This document shows positions 25,859 to 35,045 of a DNA stretch of 64,000 nt, in pieces (position 1 is the stretch's first letter; every line of letters starts with the position of its first letter). The stretch is from Pseudomonas sp. RGM2987 (lineage in GTDB: Bacteria; Pseudomonadota; Gammaproteobacteria; Pseudomonadales; Pseudomonadaceae): the NCBI RefSeq assembly GCF_022952855.1, contig NZ_JALJDX010000215.1, forward strand, positions 1 to 64,000, in the 5' to 3' direction. The position numbers and the translations under genes are program-made. The notes under the pieces were generated by a model, which saw nothing but the letters and a program-made list of their open reading frames with translations, searched no databases and was not told the origin of the DNA.

Positions 25859-26198
25859 TTAGACCAGGCCCAGCTGCACGTCGGTATCCGTTTCATCGTC
25901 CCAATGACTGGCATCGCTATCGCATCTGATGCCGCAGTGGTTGCAGTCGAACCACCAGCCGGCATCGATGTAGGCCTTGGCCGGTATGAAGCGGGGGCTG
26001 GCGTACTGGTCGGCCTACTGAGCCCTACGACAAGACACCGCGCCGAAGTCCGTGCCGATCGCATCTGCACCCACCCTGACGCTGGGCTGCGGCATTCGAT
26101 GTAGTGAACTGGAGCGTGGAATCTTCCAGGTCGTTGGTCTGGACGGAGTAGGCCAGTACCTTGCGCGACGCTGGAGCGACTTTTGGCTTCTTGGTCAT
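25859..26198 (-). pseudogene. Phage Zn-binding protein, frameshifted
   Basis: Starts MTKKPKVAPASRKVLAYSVQ at 26198 after a GGAAG ribosome site. After about 45 codons the frame is lost, and another frame continues with ASPRFIPAKAYIDAGWWFDC and NHCGIRCDSDASHWDDET, which carries CNHCGIRC. That pattern is familiar from small prophage proteins. A stop inside the second frame shows further decay. Confidence 0.6.
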
Positions 26199-26292
26199 GG
26201 TTGACTTCCAGCCAACCCTCCCTGAGTCAGGGTGGAAAATTGATAGTCGATGGGATTGAATAGAGCAATTTTGCGAATGGACGAGGCGGGTT

Positions 26293-26697
26293 ATGCTGTT
26301 TGCTCAAGGTCTACGGTTTTTCGGTATCGCGGCGTTAATGCTGGTGGCAGCTGGCTGCAAGTCGTACACAGAAAAGGCGGCAGAAGGACTGCCAAACTCT
26401 CAAACCGCTGGCATTCGGGCGATTGAGAAAACGCTTACGATTGCCAGGGTGGACGGGGCAGATACTCTTTATGCGCTGTATACGCAGCGGACGGAATATC
26501 GATTGACAGCGGGACCCCACCGGTTAGAAGTAAAGAAGTGGACAGGTACACAGGCGACACGGCCGATTTTTCGGGACGTTAATCTGATCGCTGGTCGGGA
26601 GTACGGCCTCCAGTCTGTGCCAAGCGAAGATTGGTGGGATTTCAAGATTGAGGATTTGGAAACAGGACAACGTGTAGACAGGCCAGTCAACCCATAG
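26293..26697 (+). CDS. Putative lipoprotein
   Basis: 134 residues. It has a signal sequence with lipobox LVAAGC (Cys at residue 22), then a soluble domain with beta-rich segments (YRLTAGPHRLEVKKW, YGLQSVPSEDWWDFKIEDL) similar in layout to PEGA-like or DUF4397-like extracytoplasmic domains. No family is certain. It should be anchored in the outer or inner membrane. It stands alone, with no recognisable promoter. Confidence 0.7.
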   Translation: MLFAQGLRFFGIAALMLVAAGCKSYTEKAAEGLPNSQTAGIRAIEKTLTIARVDGADTLYALYTQRTEYRLTAGPHRLEVKKWTGTQATRPIFRDVNLIAGREYGLQSVPSEDWWDFKIEDLETGQRVDRPVNP

Positions 26698-26811
26698 GGC
26701 AACAATGCACCTACCCGTCCTCAGTGACCGGGTTGGCAATTTGGTTTGTAAGACCGCGCAGGTACGGCAAGCATTAAAAAAGTCCGCCGAAGAAGCGGGT
26801 ACGACAGAACC

Positions 26812-27297
26812 TCAAAGACAATCGGACTTGCCTATCTGAAATTCAGTGATGGGAGAGTTGCTTGCGTCATTGAGGGTGTAATTCACCAGAAGCCCGGACT
26901 TCACGAATGGGCCTAGAAACTTCTCATCGCAGGATGCGGCGGCGGCAACATCCTTTCTTTCCTTAGCGAATGCATCGAGGTCAACTTCATCTTTCGAGAT
27001 GTTTGTAAGCGTGACCGAGATCCGCATGACCTCATCTTTGTAGGTTACCGAATCGATGCGACTACCATCGAACGTCTTCTGGGATTGGGCATTCATGATG
27101 AGCGCAATGCCTTTGAGATTGCGTTCCCGCTCTTCTTTTTTATCTTCCGAAGCAGACTTGGCGTGCCAAAGTTGAAGCAAGACAAAGAGGGAAATCATTA
27201 CCGAAAAAAATACGATAGGTCCGCGGTAGTGCTTCAACTGAGAGCTCCATGGCAAAATGCTATTGCGTATTTGAGCATGCCGCCCCAATCGTCTCAA
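26812..27297 (-). CDS. Membrane-anchored hypothetical protein
   Basis: 161 residues. A single membrane span at about 27-44 (GPIVFFSVMISLFVLLQLW) is followed by a charged helix and a periplasmic domain with beta-strands (VMRISVTLTNISKDEVDLD) and two Cys (near 137 and 160) that could form a disulfide. No family recognised. Confidence 0.65.
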   Translation of the reverse strand: MRRLGRHAQIRNSILPWSSQLKHYRGPIVFFSVMISLFVLLQLWHAKSASEDKKEERERNLKGIALIMNAQSQKTFDGSRIDSVTYKDEVMRISVTLTNISKDEVDLDAFAKERKDVAAAASCDEKFLGPFVKSGLLVNYTLNDASNSPITEFQIGKSDCL

Positions 27298-27434
27298 GCG
27301 GAAAAAGATCCATGACTCAGGCGCCCGGATCTTGAAATCAAGGTTCTTGAGTGCGGTCCGCAGATGACGTCTAGCCAGAAATACCAGCGCCTTGGCTACT
27401 CACCTGAGCCGACGCAGAACCTCATCCAACAACC

Positions 27435-27698
27435 TCAATGCAACGCCCAAGACCTCGGCACCGGAACATGATCAAACTTCGAAATCGTCTTGATCCAATA
27501 ACGACGATAGTCAGTCTGATCAGGCGCCAACGGCTTGTGGGTTGACCACTGATGCCCAGCCTTGAGACTGGCGCGATAAGTCTCCCATTCTTTCTGTTCG
27601 GCGACTTCCCGGGCCTTTTGCCTGTCGTCGAACCAGCCGAGGACATAGGGTTCGCCCTGGTCCGTGCCGTGCGCTATCAGTAGATAAATCTCTGTCAT
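27435..27698 (-). CDS. Small hypothetical protein
   Basis: 87 residues from MTEIYLLIAHGTDQGEPYVL; the ATG at 27698 is preferred over an earlier in-frame ATG because the conserved-looking fold starts there. A beta-strand, a FDDRQKAREVAEQKEWETY helix and a Trp/Tyr-rich C-terminus are visible. No family recognised. It is the last gene before core metabolism genes begin. Confidence 0.6.
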   Translation of the reverse strand: MTEIYLLIAHGTDQGEPYVLGWFDDRQKAREVAEQKEWETYRASLKAGHQWSTHKPLAPDQTDYRRYWIKTISKFDHVPVPRSWALH

Positions 27699-27833
27699 TG
27701 CTGGCCTGCCTTGATCCTGAAACCCGCTCACTGCTCTTACCCAGGGTATCGGCAGCGCTGTTCTGTTTTTGAGATTTATTAATGTCGGGTCGACAGCCCG
27801 CAGAGCAGTTGAACGAGGAGGGGGCGTCGATAA

Positions 27834-27853
27834 AATGTACCTAGGTGTACATT
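27834..27853. promoter_or_regulatory. Inverted-repeat operator ahead of the TetR gene
   Basis: AATGTAC-CTAGGT-GTACATT: 7-bp perfect arms, 6-bp spacer, 53 bp before the TetR start. TAGGTGTACATT recurs at 31547-31558, in front of the N-demethylase gene. A TetR dimer site controlling its own gene and the demethylase is the simplest reading. Confidence 0.65.
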
Positions 27854-27905
27854 AGTCGATCGGCACGGTACATTCGGACCACGCATCATTGAAAAGGCAA
27901 GCGAG

Positions 27906-28610
27906 ATGTCCCAGGTAGGCAAGGCGCGTGGCAAGGCGCAGGACGCGGGTTGGCGGGGGTCGCCGGAGGGTTGGCTGGAGGCGGCCTACGAGGCGCTGAA
28001 GGAGGCGGGTATCGACGCGGTTCGGGTCATGCCGTTGGCCAAGCGCCTGGGCTTGTCTCGTACCAGTTTCTACTGGTTCTTCGAGGATCGCGAACAGCTG
28101 CTGGCGGCCTTGCTTGTCCGCTGGCGCGACACCAACACCGGGGGGCTGATCCGCCAATGCGAAAGCTACGCGGAGAGCATTTCCGAGGCGATCCTCAACG
28201 TTTTCGAGTGTTGGCTGAACCCCCGATTGTTCGATTCGCAGTTCGAGTTCGCCGTGCGCAGTTGGGCCTTGCAGTCAGCCGAGGTGGCCCAGGAGGTCTC
28301 GGCGGTGGATGAGCAGCGAATGCTTGCGTTGGCGAACATGTTCAAGCGCTTTGGTTACGACAGCCAGGCCGCCGATACGCGGGCGCGGACGATTTATCTG
28401 ACGCAGATCGGCTATATCACCATGAACACCAGTGAGCTGATCACCGTGCGTTTCCAGCGCATCCCGCATTACGTGAGCATTTTTACCGGGAAGGTACCCA
28501 AGCAGCGTGAGCTGGATCGTTTCTACGGGAAATTCGGTTACGCCGAAAAAGAGCCTGGGCTCTTCGTGCCCCTGACTGACACTTTCGCGGGGGCCAGCGA
28601 TGATCAATGA
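27906..28610 (+). CDS. TetR/AcrR family transcriptional regulator
   Basis: 234 residues. The N-terminal HTH reads AAYEALKEAGIDAVRVMPLA followed by KRLGLSRTSFYWFFEDREQL, the TetR signature. The C-terminal domain is helical with LFDSQFEFAVRSWALQSAEV, as in many catabolic TetR regulators. It overlaps the next gene by 11 bp and is probably co-transcribed with it. The GTACATT site just upstream and near the demethylase start suggests autorepression and control of the demethylase; the ligand is unknown. Confidence 0.88.
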   Translation: MSQVGKARGKAQDAGWRGSPEGWLEAAYEALKEAGIDAVRVMPLAKRLGLSRTSFYWFFEDREQLLAALLVRWRDTNTGGLIRQCESYAESISEAILNVFECWLNPRLFDSQFEFAVRSWALQSAEVAQEVSAVDEQRMLALANMFKRFGYDSQAADTRARTIYLTQIGYITMNTSELITVRFQRIPHYVSIFTGKVPKQRELDRFYGKFGYAEKEPGLFVPLTDTFAGASDDQ

Positions 28611-29379
28611 GACGGTCGGTATCATTGGTGGCTCCGGCTGGTTGGGCGGCTCGATCGTCAAGGCGCTGCTGGCGAAGGCCTTGCTGCCGGCGGGTAAGCT
28701 GGTCATTTCCAACCGTTGCGGTGAGCATCCGTTGGCGCGACAGGGCGTCTGTCTGGTCGCCGATAACCAAGTGTTGGTGGATCGCAGCGATGTGATTGTC
28801 ATCGCGGTTCGACCCGAACATTTTGCCAGCCTGAACATCAACGCGACTGGCAAGATCGTCATCTCGCTGATGGCCGGGATCAAGGCGCAAACAATCGCCG
28901 AACGGACCTCGGCGTCGGCCGTGATACGGGCGATGCCCAACGCGGCGGTGGAGATAGAACAATCGTTCACGCCTTGGTATTGCGCGGGTGAGGTAGCCGC
29001 AGCGACGCGTAACCTGGTGCAGCGCTTGTTCGAAAGCGTCGGTACCGCGGCGCAGGTCCAGGAGGAGGATTTTATCGATTACCTCTCGGCACTTTCGGGT
29101 ACCGGTCCGGCTTTTCCTGCTTTGTTGATGACGGCGCTGGCCGATCAGGCGGTGGCTGCCGGTGTCCCGGCTGATATTGCCCGGCTCGCGGCAAAGAACG
29201 TCGTGGTGAACTGCAGCCAGTTGCTGGCGAGCCACGATCCTCGGCAGATGATCGATTCGTTGGTGGCTTATCGCGGTGTCACGGCCGCCGCTTTGCAAAC
29301 GATGACCGAGGGTGGCTTCGAAGAGCAGGTCGGCAGGGCGCTGCGAGAAGGCGCTGCCGTGGCTCGCAAGGGGCTTTAG
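28600..29379 (+). CDS. Pyrroline-5-carboxylate reductase-like (ProC family) protein
   Basis: 259 residues. The N-terminal Rossmann motif GIIGGSGWLGGSIVK (residues 7-21) binds NAD(P)H, DRSDVIVIAVRPEHF is the second strand region, and the C-terminal ProC signature appears as YLSALSGTGPAFPALLMTAL with later YRGVTAAALQTM. The usual ProC motif SPNSPA-type loop is RAMPNAAVE here. It may reduce a cyclic imine related to P5C; with an N-demethylase facing it, a role in betaine or proline-analogue breakdown is likely. It is not necessarily the housekeeping ProC. Confidence 0.8.
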   Translation: MINETVGIIGGSGWLGGSIVKALLAKALLPAGKLVISNRCGEHPLARQGVCLVADNQVLVDRSDVIVIAVRPEHFASLNINATGKIVISLMAGIKAQTIAERTSASAVIRAMPNAAVEIEQSFTPWYCAGEVAAATRNLVQRLFESVGTAAQVQEEDFIDYLSALSGTGPAFPALLMTALADQAVAAGVPADIARLAAKNVVVNCSQLLASHDPRQMIDSLVAYRGVTAAALQTMTEGGFEEQVGRALREGAAVARKGL

Positions 29380-29399
29380 GCCTGACGGGAAATGAAGAG

Positions 29400-29422
29400 T
29401 GCCCCTGGTGTGCCCAGGGGCA
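29400..29422. terminator. Bidirectional hairpin between convergent genes
   Basis: TGCCCCTGG-tgtgc-CCAGGGGCA, a perfect 9-bp stem lying between the stops of the ProC-like gene and the demethylase gene. U-tracts are weak on both sides. Confidence 0.6.
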
Positions 29423-29427
29423 TGATT

Positions 29428-31464
29428 TCAGATGTCTTTGAGCAACCGCAGCGCATCATAGATGGCGGCGTGGGTGTTGCGCGCCGACACCGCGTCGCCG
29501 ATCCGGAACAACTGGAAGCGGCCCTCGGGGTGGGTCACGATGTTCTGGGGCTTTCCGGCGATCAGGTCGTGCTGTTCCACCGCGCCGCCATTGCTCGAAT
29601 GGACGCGGAGGTCGAAGTACAAGTCATCCAGGGGAAGCGTGCCGTGGTTGATCACCACCTGGTCGACCACGCGCTGTTTGTGCACCTGTCCATAATCGCT
29701 GCTAAAGCGGGCGAGCAACTGGCCGTTGTGCTTCTCCACGGATTCGACCCGGTAAGTCACGGTAAAGGTCACGTCCAGGCCTTGCAGGCTGCGCATGTAG
29801 GGCACCAGGTTCATTGCCATGACTTCCGGGGCAAATGAGCGGTCCGGGGTGACGATCTCCAGTTTCGCACCGCTGTTGGCGATGAACTCTGCGGCTTGTA
29901 GCGCCGCGTGGTCACCGGCATCGTCGAAGATCAGTACGTTCCTGCCCGGCTTCACGTCGCCGGAAATGATGTCCCAGGTCGAGACCACCAGTTCGTTGCC
30001 CTGCTTGAGCACCTCGGTGTGGGGCAGGCCACCGGTGGCGACGATGACCACGTCCGGATCCTCGGCCAGCACGGTCTCGGCCTCGGCCCAGGTGTTGAAA
30101 TGAAATTTCACGCCCAGGCGTTCGCATTGCGCCATGCGCCAGTCAATGATGCTGATCATCTCGCGGCGCCGCTCGCTCTGGGCGGTCAGGCGGATCTGCC
30201 CGCCAGGCTGGTCGGCGACTTCGAATACCGTGACGGCATGGCCGCGCTCGCCGGCCACCCGTGCGGCCTCCAGGCCCGCCGGGCCGGTGCCGATCACCAC
30301 CACCTTGCGTCGGTGCGGTGCCTTGGAAATGTCGTGGGGCATGGTGGTTTCACGACCGGTGGCGGCGTTGTGGATGCAGTACGCGGCGCCACCCTGATAG
30401 ATGCGGTCCAGGCAGTAGTTGGCGCCCACACAGGGCCGAATGTCCTCTTCGCGCTTCTCAATGATCTTGCGCACGATGTGCGGGTCGGTCATGTGCGCGC
30501 GGGTCATGCCGATCATGTCCACTTTCCCGGAGGCGATGGCATGGCGCGCCGTGGCAACGTCGGGGATTTTCGCCGCATGAAAGGTCGGGAAACCAGTGGC
30601 CGAACGGATCTCGCCGGCAAAGTCCAGATGCGGTGAGTTGCGCATGCCCTGGATCGGAATCACGTCGGTGAGGCCGGCATCGGTATCGATGTGCCCGCGA
30701 ACCACGTTGAGGAAGTCGACCAGGCCGCTGTCCTTGAGCATGTGCGAGATCCGCAAGCCATCCTCTGCACCGAAACCGCCCGGCAAGTCCTCGTCGCCGG
30801 TGTAGCGCACCCCCAGCAGGAAATCCTCGCCGCAGCGCTGGCGAATGCCCCGCAGGACCTCGAAGGTAAAGCGCAGGCGGTTTTCCAGCGAGCCCCCGTA
30901 CGGGCCGTCGAGATCGTTGGTCAGGGGCGACCAGAACTGGTCCATCAAATGACCGTAGGCCTGCAACTCCAGGCCGTCGAGGCCGGCCGCCTTCATGCGT
31001 TCGGCGGCATCTACATAATCCTTGATGATCCGGTCGATGTCCCAGTCCTCCATCTTTTTCGGAAAGGAGCGGTGAGACGCTTCCCGGCGGTGGGAGGGCG
31101 AGACGACCGGCAGCCAGTCGGCCTTGTCCCAGCGTGTGCGCCGGCCCAGGTGGGTCAGCTGGATCATCACCGCCGCGCCATGTTCGTGGCATTCGTCCGT
31201 CAGGTCCTTCAGCCACTTGACCACTTCATCCTGGTACGCCAACACATTGTTGAACACCGGCGGGCTGTCGCGGGAAACGGCGGCGGAGCCTGCGGTCATG
31301 GTCAGCGCCACACCGGCCTTGGCGCGTTCGACGTGATAAGCCCGGTACAAATCCTTGGGCATGCCGTCGACGGGATAGGCGGGCTCATGGGCGGTGGTGA
31401 TGATCCGGTTTCTGAGCGTGAGATTTTTGATTTTGTAAGGATGCAGCAGAGGATCGCTGGACAT
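29428..31464 (-). CDS. DgcA/StcD-like flavin N-demethylase (OYE plus NAD-binding domains)
   Basis: 678 residues. The N-terminal 360 form an old-yellow-enzyme TIM barrel (LRNRIITTAHEPAYP, HGAAVMIQLTHLGRR, WSPLTNDLDGPYGGSLENR). A Cys-rich segment CVGANYC with a later Cys (near 355-375) holds the iron-sulfur site; its second Cys position is Ala, as in DgcA. The second half binds NAD/FAD (VVVIGTGPAGLEAARVAGERGH near 390). DgcA demethylates dimethylglycine and StcD acts on N-methylproline/stachydrine; the exact substrate here is unknown. A CGGAG ribosome site precedes the ATG. The TetR operator half lies about 83 bp upstream. Confidence 0.85.
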   Translation of the reverse strand: MSSDPLLHPYKIKNLTLRNRIITTAHEPAYPVDGMPKDLYRAYHVERAKAGVALTMTAGSAAVSRDSPPVFNNVLAYQDEVVKWLKDLTDECHEHGAAVMIQLTHLGRRTRWDKADWLPVVSPSHRREASHRSFPKKMEDWDIDRIIKDYVDAAERMKAAGLDGLELQAYGHLMDQFWSPLTNDLDGPYGGSLENRLRFTFEVLRGIRQRCGEDFLLGVRYTGDEDLPGGFGAEDGLRISHMLKDSGLVDFLNVVRGHIDTDAGLTDVIPIQGMRNSPHLDFAGEIRSATGFPTFHAAKIPDVATARHAIASGKVDMIGMTRAHMTDPHIVRKIIEKREEDIRPCVGANYCLDRIYQGGAAYCIHNAATGRETTMPHDISKAPHRRKVVVIGTGPAGLEAARVAGERGHAVTVFEVADQPGGQIRLTAQSERRREMISIIDWRMAQCERLGVKFHFNTWAEAETVLAEDPDVVIVATGGLPHTEVLKQGNELVVSTWDIISGDVKPGRNVLIFDDAGDHAALQAAEFIANSGAKLEIVTPDRSFAPEVMAMNLVPYMRSLQGLDVTFTVTYRVESVEKHNGQLLARFSSDYGQVHKQRVVDQVVINHGTLPLDDLYFDLRVHSSNGGAVEQHDLIAGKPQNIVTHPEGRFQLFRIGDAVSARNTHAAIYDALRLLKDI

Positions 31465-31546
31465 GGTGGTGCTCCGGAACAGAACAACGGGCGTGGTTTT
31501 GACACGACGGTATGTTCAATGTTCATGTATGTCAATCTCTGTGACA

Positions 31547-31558
31547 TAGGTGTACATT
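31547..31558. promoter_or_regulatory. TAGGTGTACATT box ahead of the demethylase gene
   Basis: Identical over 12 bp to the right arm of the operator at 27834-27853, with a weaker left half GTGACA. It lies between the divergent demethylase and betaine-binding protein genes and could affect both. Confidence 0.55.
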
Positions 31559-31752
31559 TTGCTTGTGTGGAGAGAAGACCAGGACTAAGATCCCTTCGAA
31601 ACGGGAGCGTCGAGTCACCGTTTGCGTCGCCTGAAGTTGCCCAAGAACGACATGAAAAGCCCTTGTGGATGCGACGTCCTGTTGCGTCCTCGGGAAGTTG
31701 ATCTTTCTGCTGCCCTGCCAATAACAACTCATACAGTACGCGGAGATGAACC

Positions 31753-32652
31753 ATGATGAGGTTAAGCAATAGCACTCCCTTCGGCTGGCTTGCCGGCTTT
31801 GCGATGGCCATCAGCAGCCTGATGGCTCACGCCGAGGAGCCCACGCCGATCCGCATCGGATGGGTGAACTGGTCGGATACGGAAATCGCGGTGAAGCTGG
31901 CCGACACAGCGCTTCGAGATCATCTCAAGCAACCGGTCAAGTTGGTCCTGGCCGATATAGGCATCCAGTTCCAGGCCTTGGCCAATGGCAGCATCGACCT
32001 GATCCCGATGGTCTGGCTGCCGAGCACTCACAAGTCGTTCTATGACAAGTACAGCGACAAGCTGGAAGACCTCGGCGCGCTGTATGAAGGCCGGATCGGC
32101 ATGGCGGTGCCCACCAGTATTCCAGTCAGCGAGATTGCCAGCGTCGAAGACCTCAACAAACCGCAGGTGCGGGAAAAACTCGGCGGCAAGATCCTGACTT
32201 CAGAAGTTGGCAATGGCCAATACAAACTCACGGAAAAGGCCATCAAGGAATACCGGCTCGATGGTTACAAGATGGTCGCGTCTTCTGAATCTGGAATGTT
32301 GAGCGAGTTGGACCGTAACCTGAAGCGGGACAAATGGTCTTTGATCAACGCCTGGAGTCCGCACTGGATGTTCTCCAAATGGTCGCTGCGCTATCTGGAT
32401 GACCCGAAGCAGATCTTCGGCGGCGCGGAGCAGATCCACGCGATGGCCCGCAAAGGCTTCAGTGCGGAGCATCCCGATGTCGCCCGATTCTTCGCCAACT
32501 TCAAGATTCCCCAGGCAGACCTGGAAAAACTGATGGCGGCCGCCCGTGACAGCTCGGCGGACAAAGTCGTTGCCGAGTACTACGCAGCCAACAAGCCGCG
32601 CTTTGAAGCGATGTTCGGCGCCCAGGCCGGATCGGCTACGGCGAGTCAGTAA
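31753..32652 (+). CDS. OpuAC-type glycine/proline-betaine binding protein
   Basis: 299 residues. A Sec signal peptide (about 1-27, cleaved near AHA-EE) leads to a substrate-binding domain with IRIGWVNWSDTEIAVKLADT and several Trp positions (VWLP, WSLINAWSPHWMFSKW) able to form the aromatic box for a trimethylammonium group. No permease or ATPase follows, so it is an orphan binding protein, as known for Pseudomonas CbcX/CaiX/BetX, which share one transporter. CGGAG lies before the start. Confidence 0.88.
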   Translation: MMRLSNSTPFGWLAGFAMAISSLMAHAEEPTPIRIGWVNWSDTEIAVKLADTALRDHLKQPVKLVLADIGIQFQALANGSIDLIPMVWLPSTHKSFYDKYSDKLEDLGALYEGRIGMAVPTSIPVSEIASVEDLNKPQVREKLGGKILTSEVGNGQYKLTEKAIKEYRLDGYKMVASSESGMLSELDRNLKRDKWSLINAWSPHWMFSKWSLRYLDDPKQIFGGAEQIHAMARKGFSAEHPDVARFFANFKIPQADLEKLMAAARDSSADKVVAEYYAANKPRFEAMFGAQAGSATASQ

Positions 32653-32703
32653 TCACTAGGGCTCGGTGGCGGTCGCAGGATCACCGTCTGGCCTGGACCA
32701 AAA

Positions 32704-32793
32704 TGTGGGAGCGAGCCTGCTCGCGAAGGCGTTGGGTCAGCTGACATGGATGTTGAATGTCAGTCCGCTTTCGCGAGCAAGCCCGCTCCCACA
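32704..32793. repeat. Paired REP-like repeat (BIME)
   Basis: TGTGGGAGCGAGCCTGCTCG and, inverted, CGAGCAAGCCCGCTCCCACA flank about 40 bp between the convergent binding-protein and chemoreceptor genes. A partial extra copy CTCCCACAGGGA follows at 32805-32816. Confidence 0.85.
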
Positions 32794-32823
32794 GGGATTC
32801 TCTGCTCCCACAGGGATTTGTAC

Positions 32824-34767
32824 TTAGAACTTGAAGCGTCCCACCAGGCCTTTGAGCTGTCCGGAGATGTCTGTCAGCCGGCCCGAACCGCTTTGTGCCA
32901 AATGGGCGAATTCTTCGACCAGTTGGGCATCGGCATGGATCTGTGCGATGTGCCGGTTGATGTCTTCGGCCACCTGGTGCTGTTCCTCGGCAGCGGTGGC
33001 GATCTGGGTGTTCTGGTCGCGGATCGAATCCACCGAATTGCGGATTTTGTCGAAGCTGTCGCGGGCCTGTTGGATGCGTTCCACACTGGTCTGCGACACT
33101 TGCAGGCTGCTTTGCATCTGCTGGGTCACTTCCTGGGTGCGGCGGGCGAGGTTACCCAGCAGGCTGTCGATTTCGCCGGTGGAATCGGCAGTGCGTCGTG
33201 CCAGGGCCCGTACTTCGTCGGCTACCACGGCAAATCCGCGACCCTGGTCACCGGCGCGCGCGGCTTCGATGGCGGCGTTGAGGGCCAGCAGGTTGGTTTG
33301 TTCGGCAATCGAGCGAATGGTGTCGAGGATGGTGTTGATGTTCTTGCTGTCCTGCTCGAGCGCCTGCATGGTCTGGGTCGATTTTTGCAGGTCGTCACTC
33401 AGTTTCAGCACGCTGCCGGTGGCCTCGCCGATGTGATGCTGGCCGTCGTGCACGTCACGGTAGCCGGTGTCCGCGCTGGAGGCGGCCTGGCTGCAGGAGC
33501 GGGCGACTTCGTTGGCGGTCGCGACCATTTCGTTGAACGCAGTGCTCACCAGCTCCACCGCCTGACGCTGGCGGCCGGCGGCTTCGTTCATGTTCTGGGC
33601 GACTTCGCTGGTATCGGCGGCGGCATTCTGCAGGTCGGAAGAGGCGCTGCCGATGCGCTGCACCAACTGCGCGATCATGCCCAAAAACTGGTTGAACCAG
33701 CTTGCCAGGGTGGCAGTTTCGTCCTTGCCCTGCACCGCGAGTTGGCGGGTGAGGTCGCCTTCACCTTCAGCGATCTCTTGCAGGCCGTTCGCCACACCGC
33801 GGATCGGACGCACGATCACGCTGGCGAAACTTGCACCGACAATGGCGAACACCACCGCCAGCGCTGCGGCAATGGCGGCGATCAACCAGGTCAGGCTCGA
33901 GGCCTCGGCCATGACTTCGTCACGTTTGATCAAGCCAATGAAGCGCCAGCCCAGGCCTTTGGAACTGACCACGTTGGCCATGTACGGCACGCCATCGATC
34001 TCGATCTGGGTCACACCGTCACTGCTTTTGGCCAGTTCGGCATAGTTGGGGCCGAGGTCGGCCAGGGGCTTGAAGTTGTGCTTGGCGTCGCTGGGGTCGA
34101 CCAGCACGTTGCCACTGGCTTCGACCAGCATCAGGTAACCGCTGTCGCCCAGCTTGATGTTCTTGACCAGTTCGGTCAGTTGCTTGAGCGACACGTCCAG
34201 GCCGACGACACCCACCAGCTTGCCGCTGGCATCGGCAATGGTATGCACGATACCGATCAACGAAACATCATCCGGTGCCCAATAGTAAGCATCCGTACGC
34301 ACGGTGGTGCCCGGCGCGGCAATGGCGGCTTTGTACCAGGGGCGAACACGCGGGTCGTAGTTGGAAATCTTCGGGTCGTCAGGCCAGCTGGCATAGCCAC
34401 CGTCGGCCAGTCCCACGGAAAGATAGGCGGTAGTGGGGTGGCTCTTGGCGAATCTGTCGAAGATCTCCAGCAACTGCTTGTTGGTCTCCGTCAGGGGAAT
34501 TTGTGCGGCGTCGGCACCGGAATAGTTCTTCAGGTCCTTGGCGCCGACGATCCGCGGATCCTTGGCGAAAAATTCGACGTTCTGACTGATGCCGTCGAAA
34601 AAAGTCTTCATGCCGTTGTCGATCTGCCGGATTTCACGACCGCTGCTGTCGAGGAAATTGGTTTTCGCCGCCTCGCGCAGGTTCAGCACGACGAGCACCG
34701 CGACCAGGACGACGGGGAGGCAGGCAATGGTCGCGAACGCCCATGTCAGCTTCTGTTTGATGTTCAT
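32824..34767 (-). CDS. Methyl-accepting chemotaxis protein with Cache sensor
   Basis: 647 residues. There is one N-terminal membrane span (about 8-30), a periplasmic double-Cache domain (about 35-280; WYKAAIAAPGTTVRTDAYYW and GVVGLDVSLKQL), a second span (about 290-310), HAMP, and the signalling tip EQTNLLALNAAIEAARAGDQ near residue 490. Double-Cache receptors in Pseudomonas often bind amino acids, quaternary amines or organic acids. Its position beside the betaine-binding protein suggests a related attractant, which is inference. No C-terminal CheR pentapeptide is present. Confidence 0.92.
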   Translation of the reverse strand: MNIKQKLTWAFATIACLPVVLVAVLVVLNLREAAKTNFLDSSGREIRQIDNGMKTFFDGISQNVEFFAKDPRIVGAKDLKNYSGADAAQIPLTETNKQLLEIFDRFAKSHPTTAYLSVGLADGGYASWPDDPKISNYDPRVRPWYKAAIAAPGTTVRTDAYYWAPDDVSLIGIVHTIADASGKLVGVVGLDVSLKQLTELVKNIKLGDSGYLMLVEASGNVLVDPSDAKHNFKPLADLGPNYAELAKSSDGVTQIEIDGVPYMANVVSSKGLGWRFIGLIKRDEVMAEASSLTWLIAAIAAALAVVFAIVGASFASVIVRPIRGVANGLQEIAEGEGDLTRQLAVQGKDETATLASWFNQFLGMIAQLVQRIGSASSDLQNAAADTSEVAQNMNEAAGRQRQAVELVSTAFNEMVATANEVARSCSQAASSADTGYRDVHDGQHHIGEATGSVLKLSDDLQKSTQTMQALEQDSKNINTILDTIRSIAEQTNLLALNAAIEAARAGDQGRGFAVVADEVRALARRTADSTGEIDSLLGNLARRTQEVTQQMQSSLQVSQTSVERIQQARDSFDKIRNSVDSIRDQNTQIATAAEEQHQVAEDINRHIAQIHADAQLVEEFAHLAQSGSGRLTDISGQLKGLVGRFKF

Positions 34768-35045
34768 GAAAACTCCCGCAGGTATTTTTAGTGTTGGGAC
34801 GGCGGAAACAGTAGCGGTGAGCGTCGCAAATGCTGGAACGAGAGGTAGCGCCCATGCTTACTCTCAGCATATCGACTGACGCGTTGCCCACTTGAGCCCG
34901 TTCGGCGCCCCAAGCGCGCCAAACGACTGAAGTGGCGCACGAAGCACTGCCAGCGTCGCAAATCTGGAGGATGGCCGTCTTGGCTCTCGCGAGTGTGCGG
35001 GGCGGCGGCGAGTCCTGATGGTTTTCAAAGGATCAACGAGGCCCT

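Noticed and set aside
25736..26104. Plus-strand frame over the decayed phage protein
   Set aside because: The minus strand holds the recognisable Zn-binding motif in pieces; the plus-strand product is its shadow.
32746..34791. Long open frame opposite the chemoreceptor gene (681 codons)
   Set aside because: It is antisense to a gene with clear Cache, HAMP and signalling motifs; its product is low-complexity and matches nothing. Long antisense frames are expected in GC-rich Pseudomonas genes.
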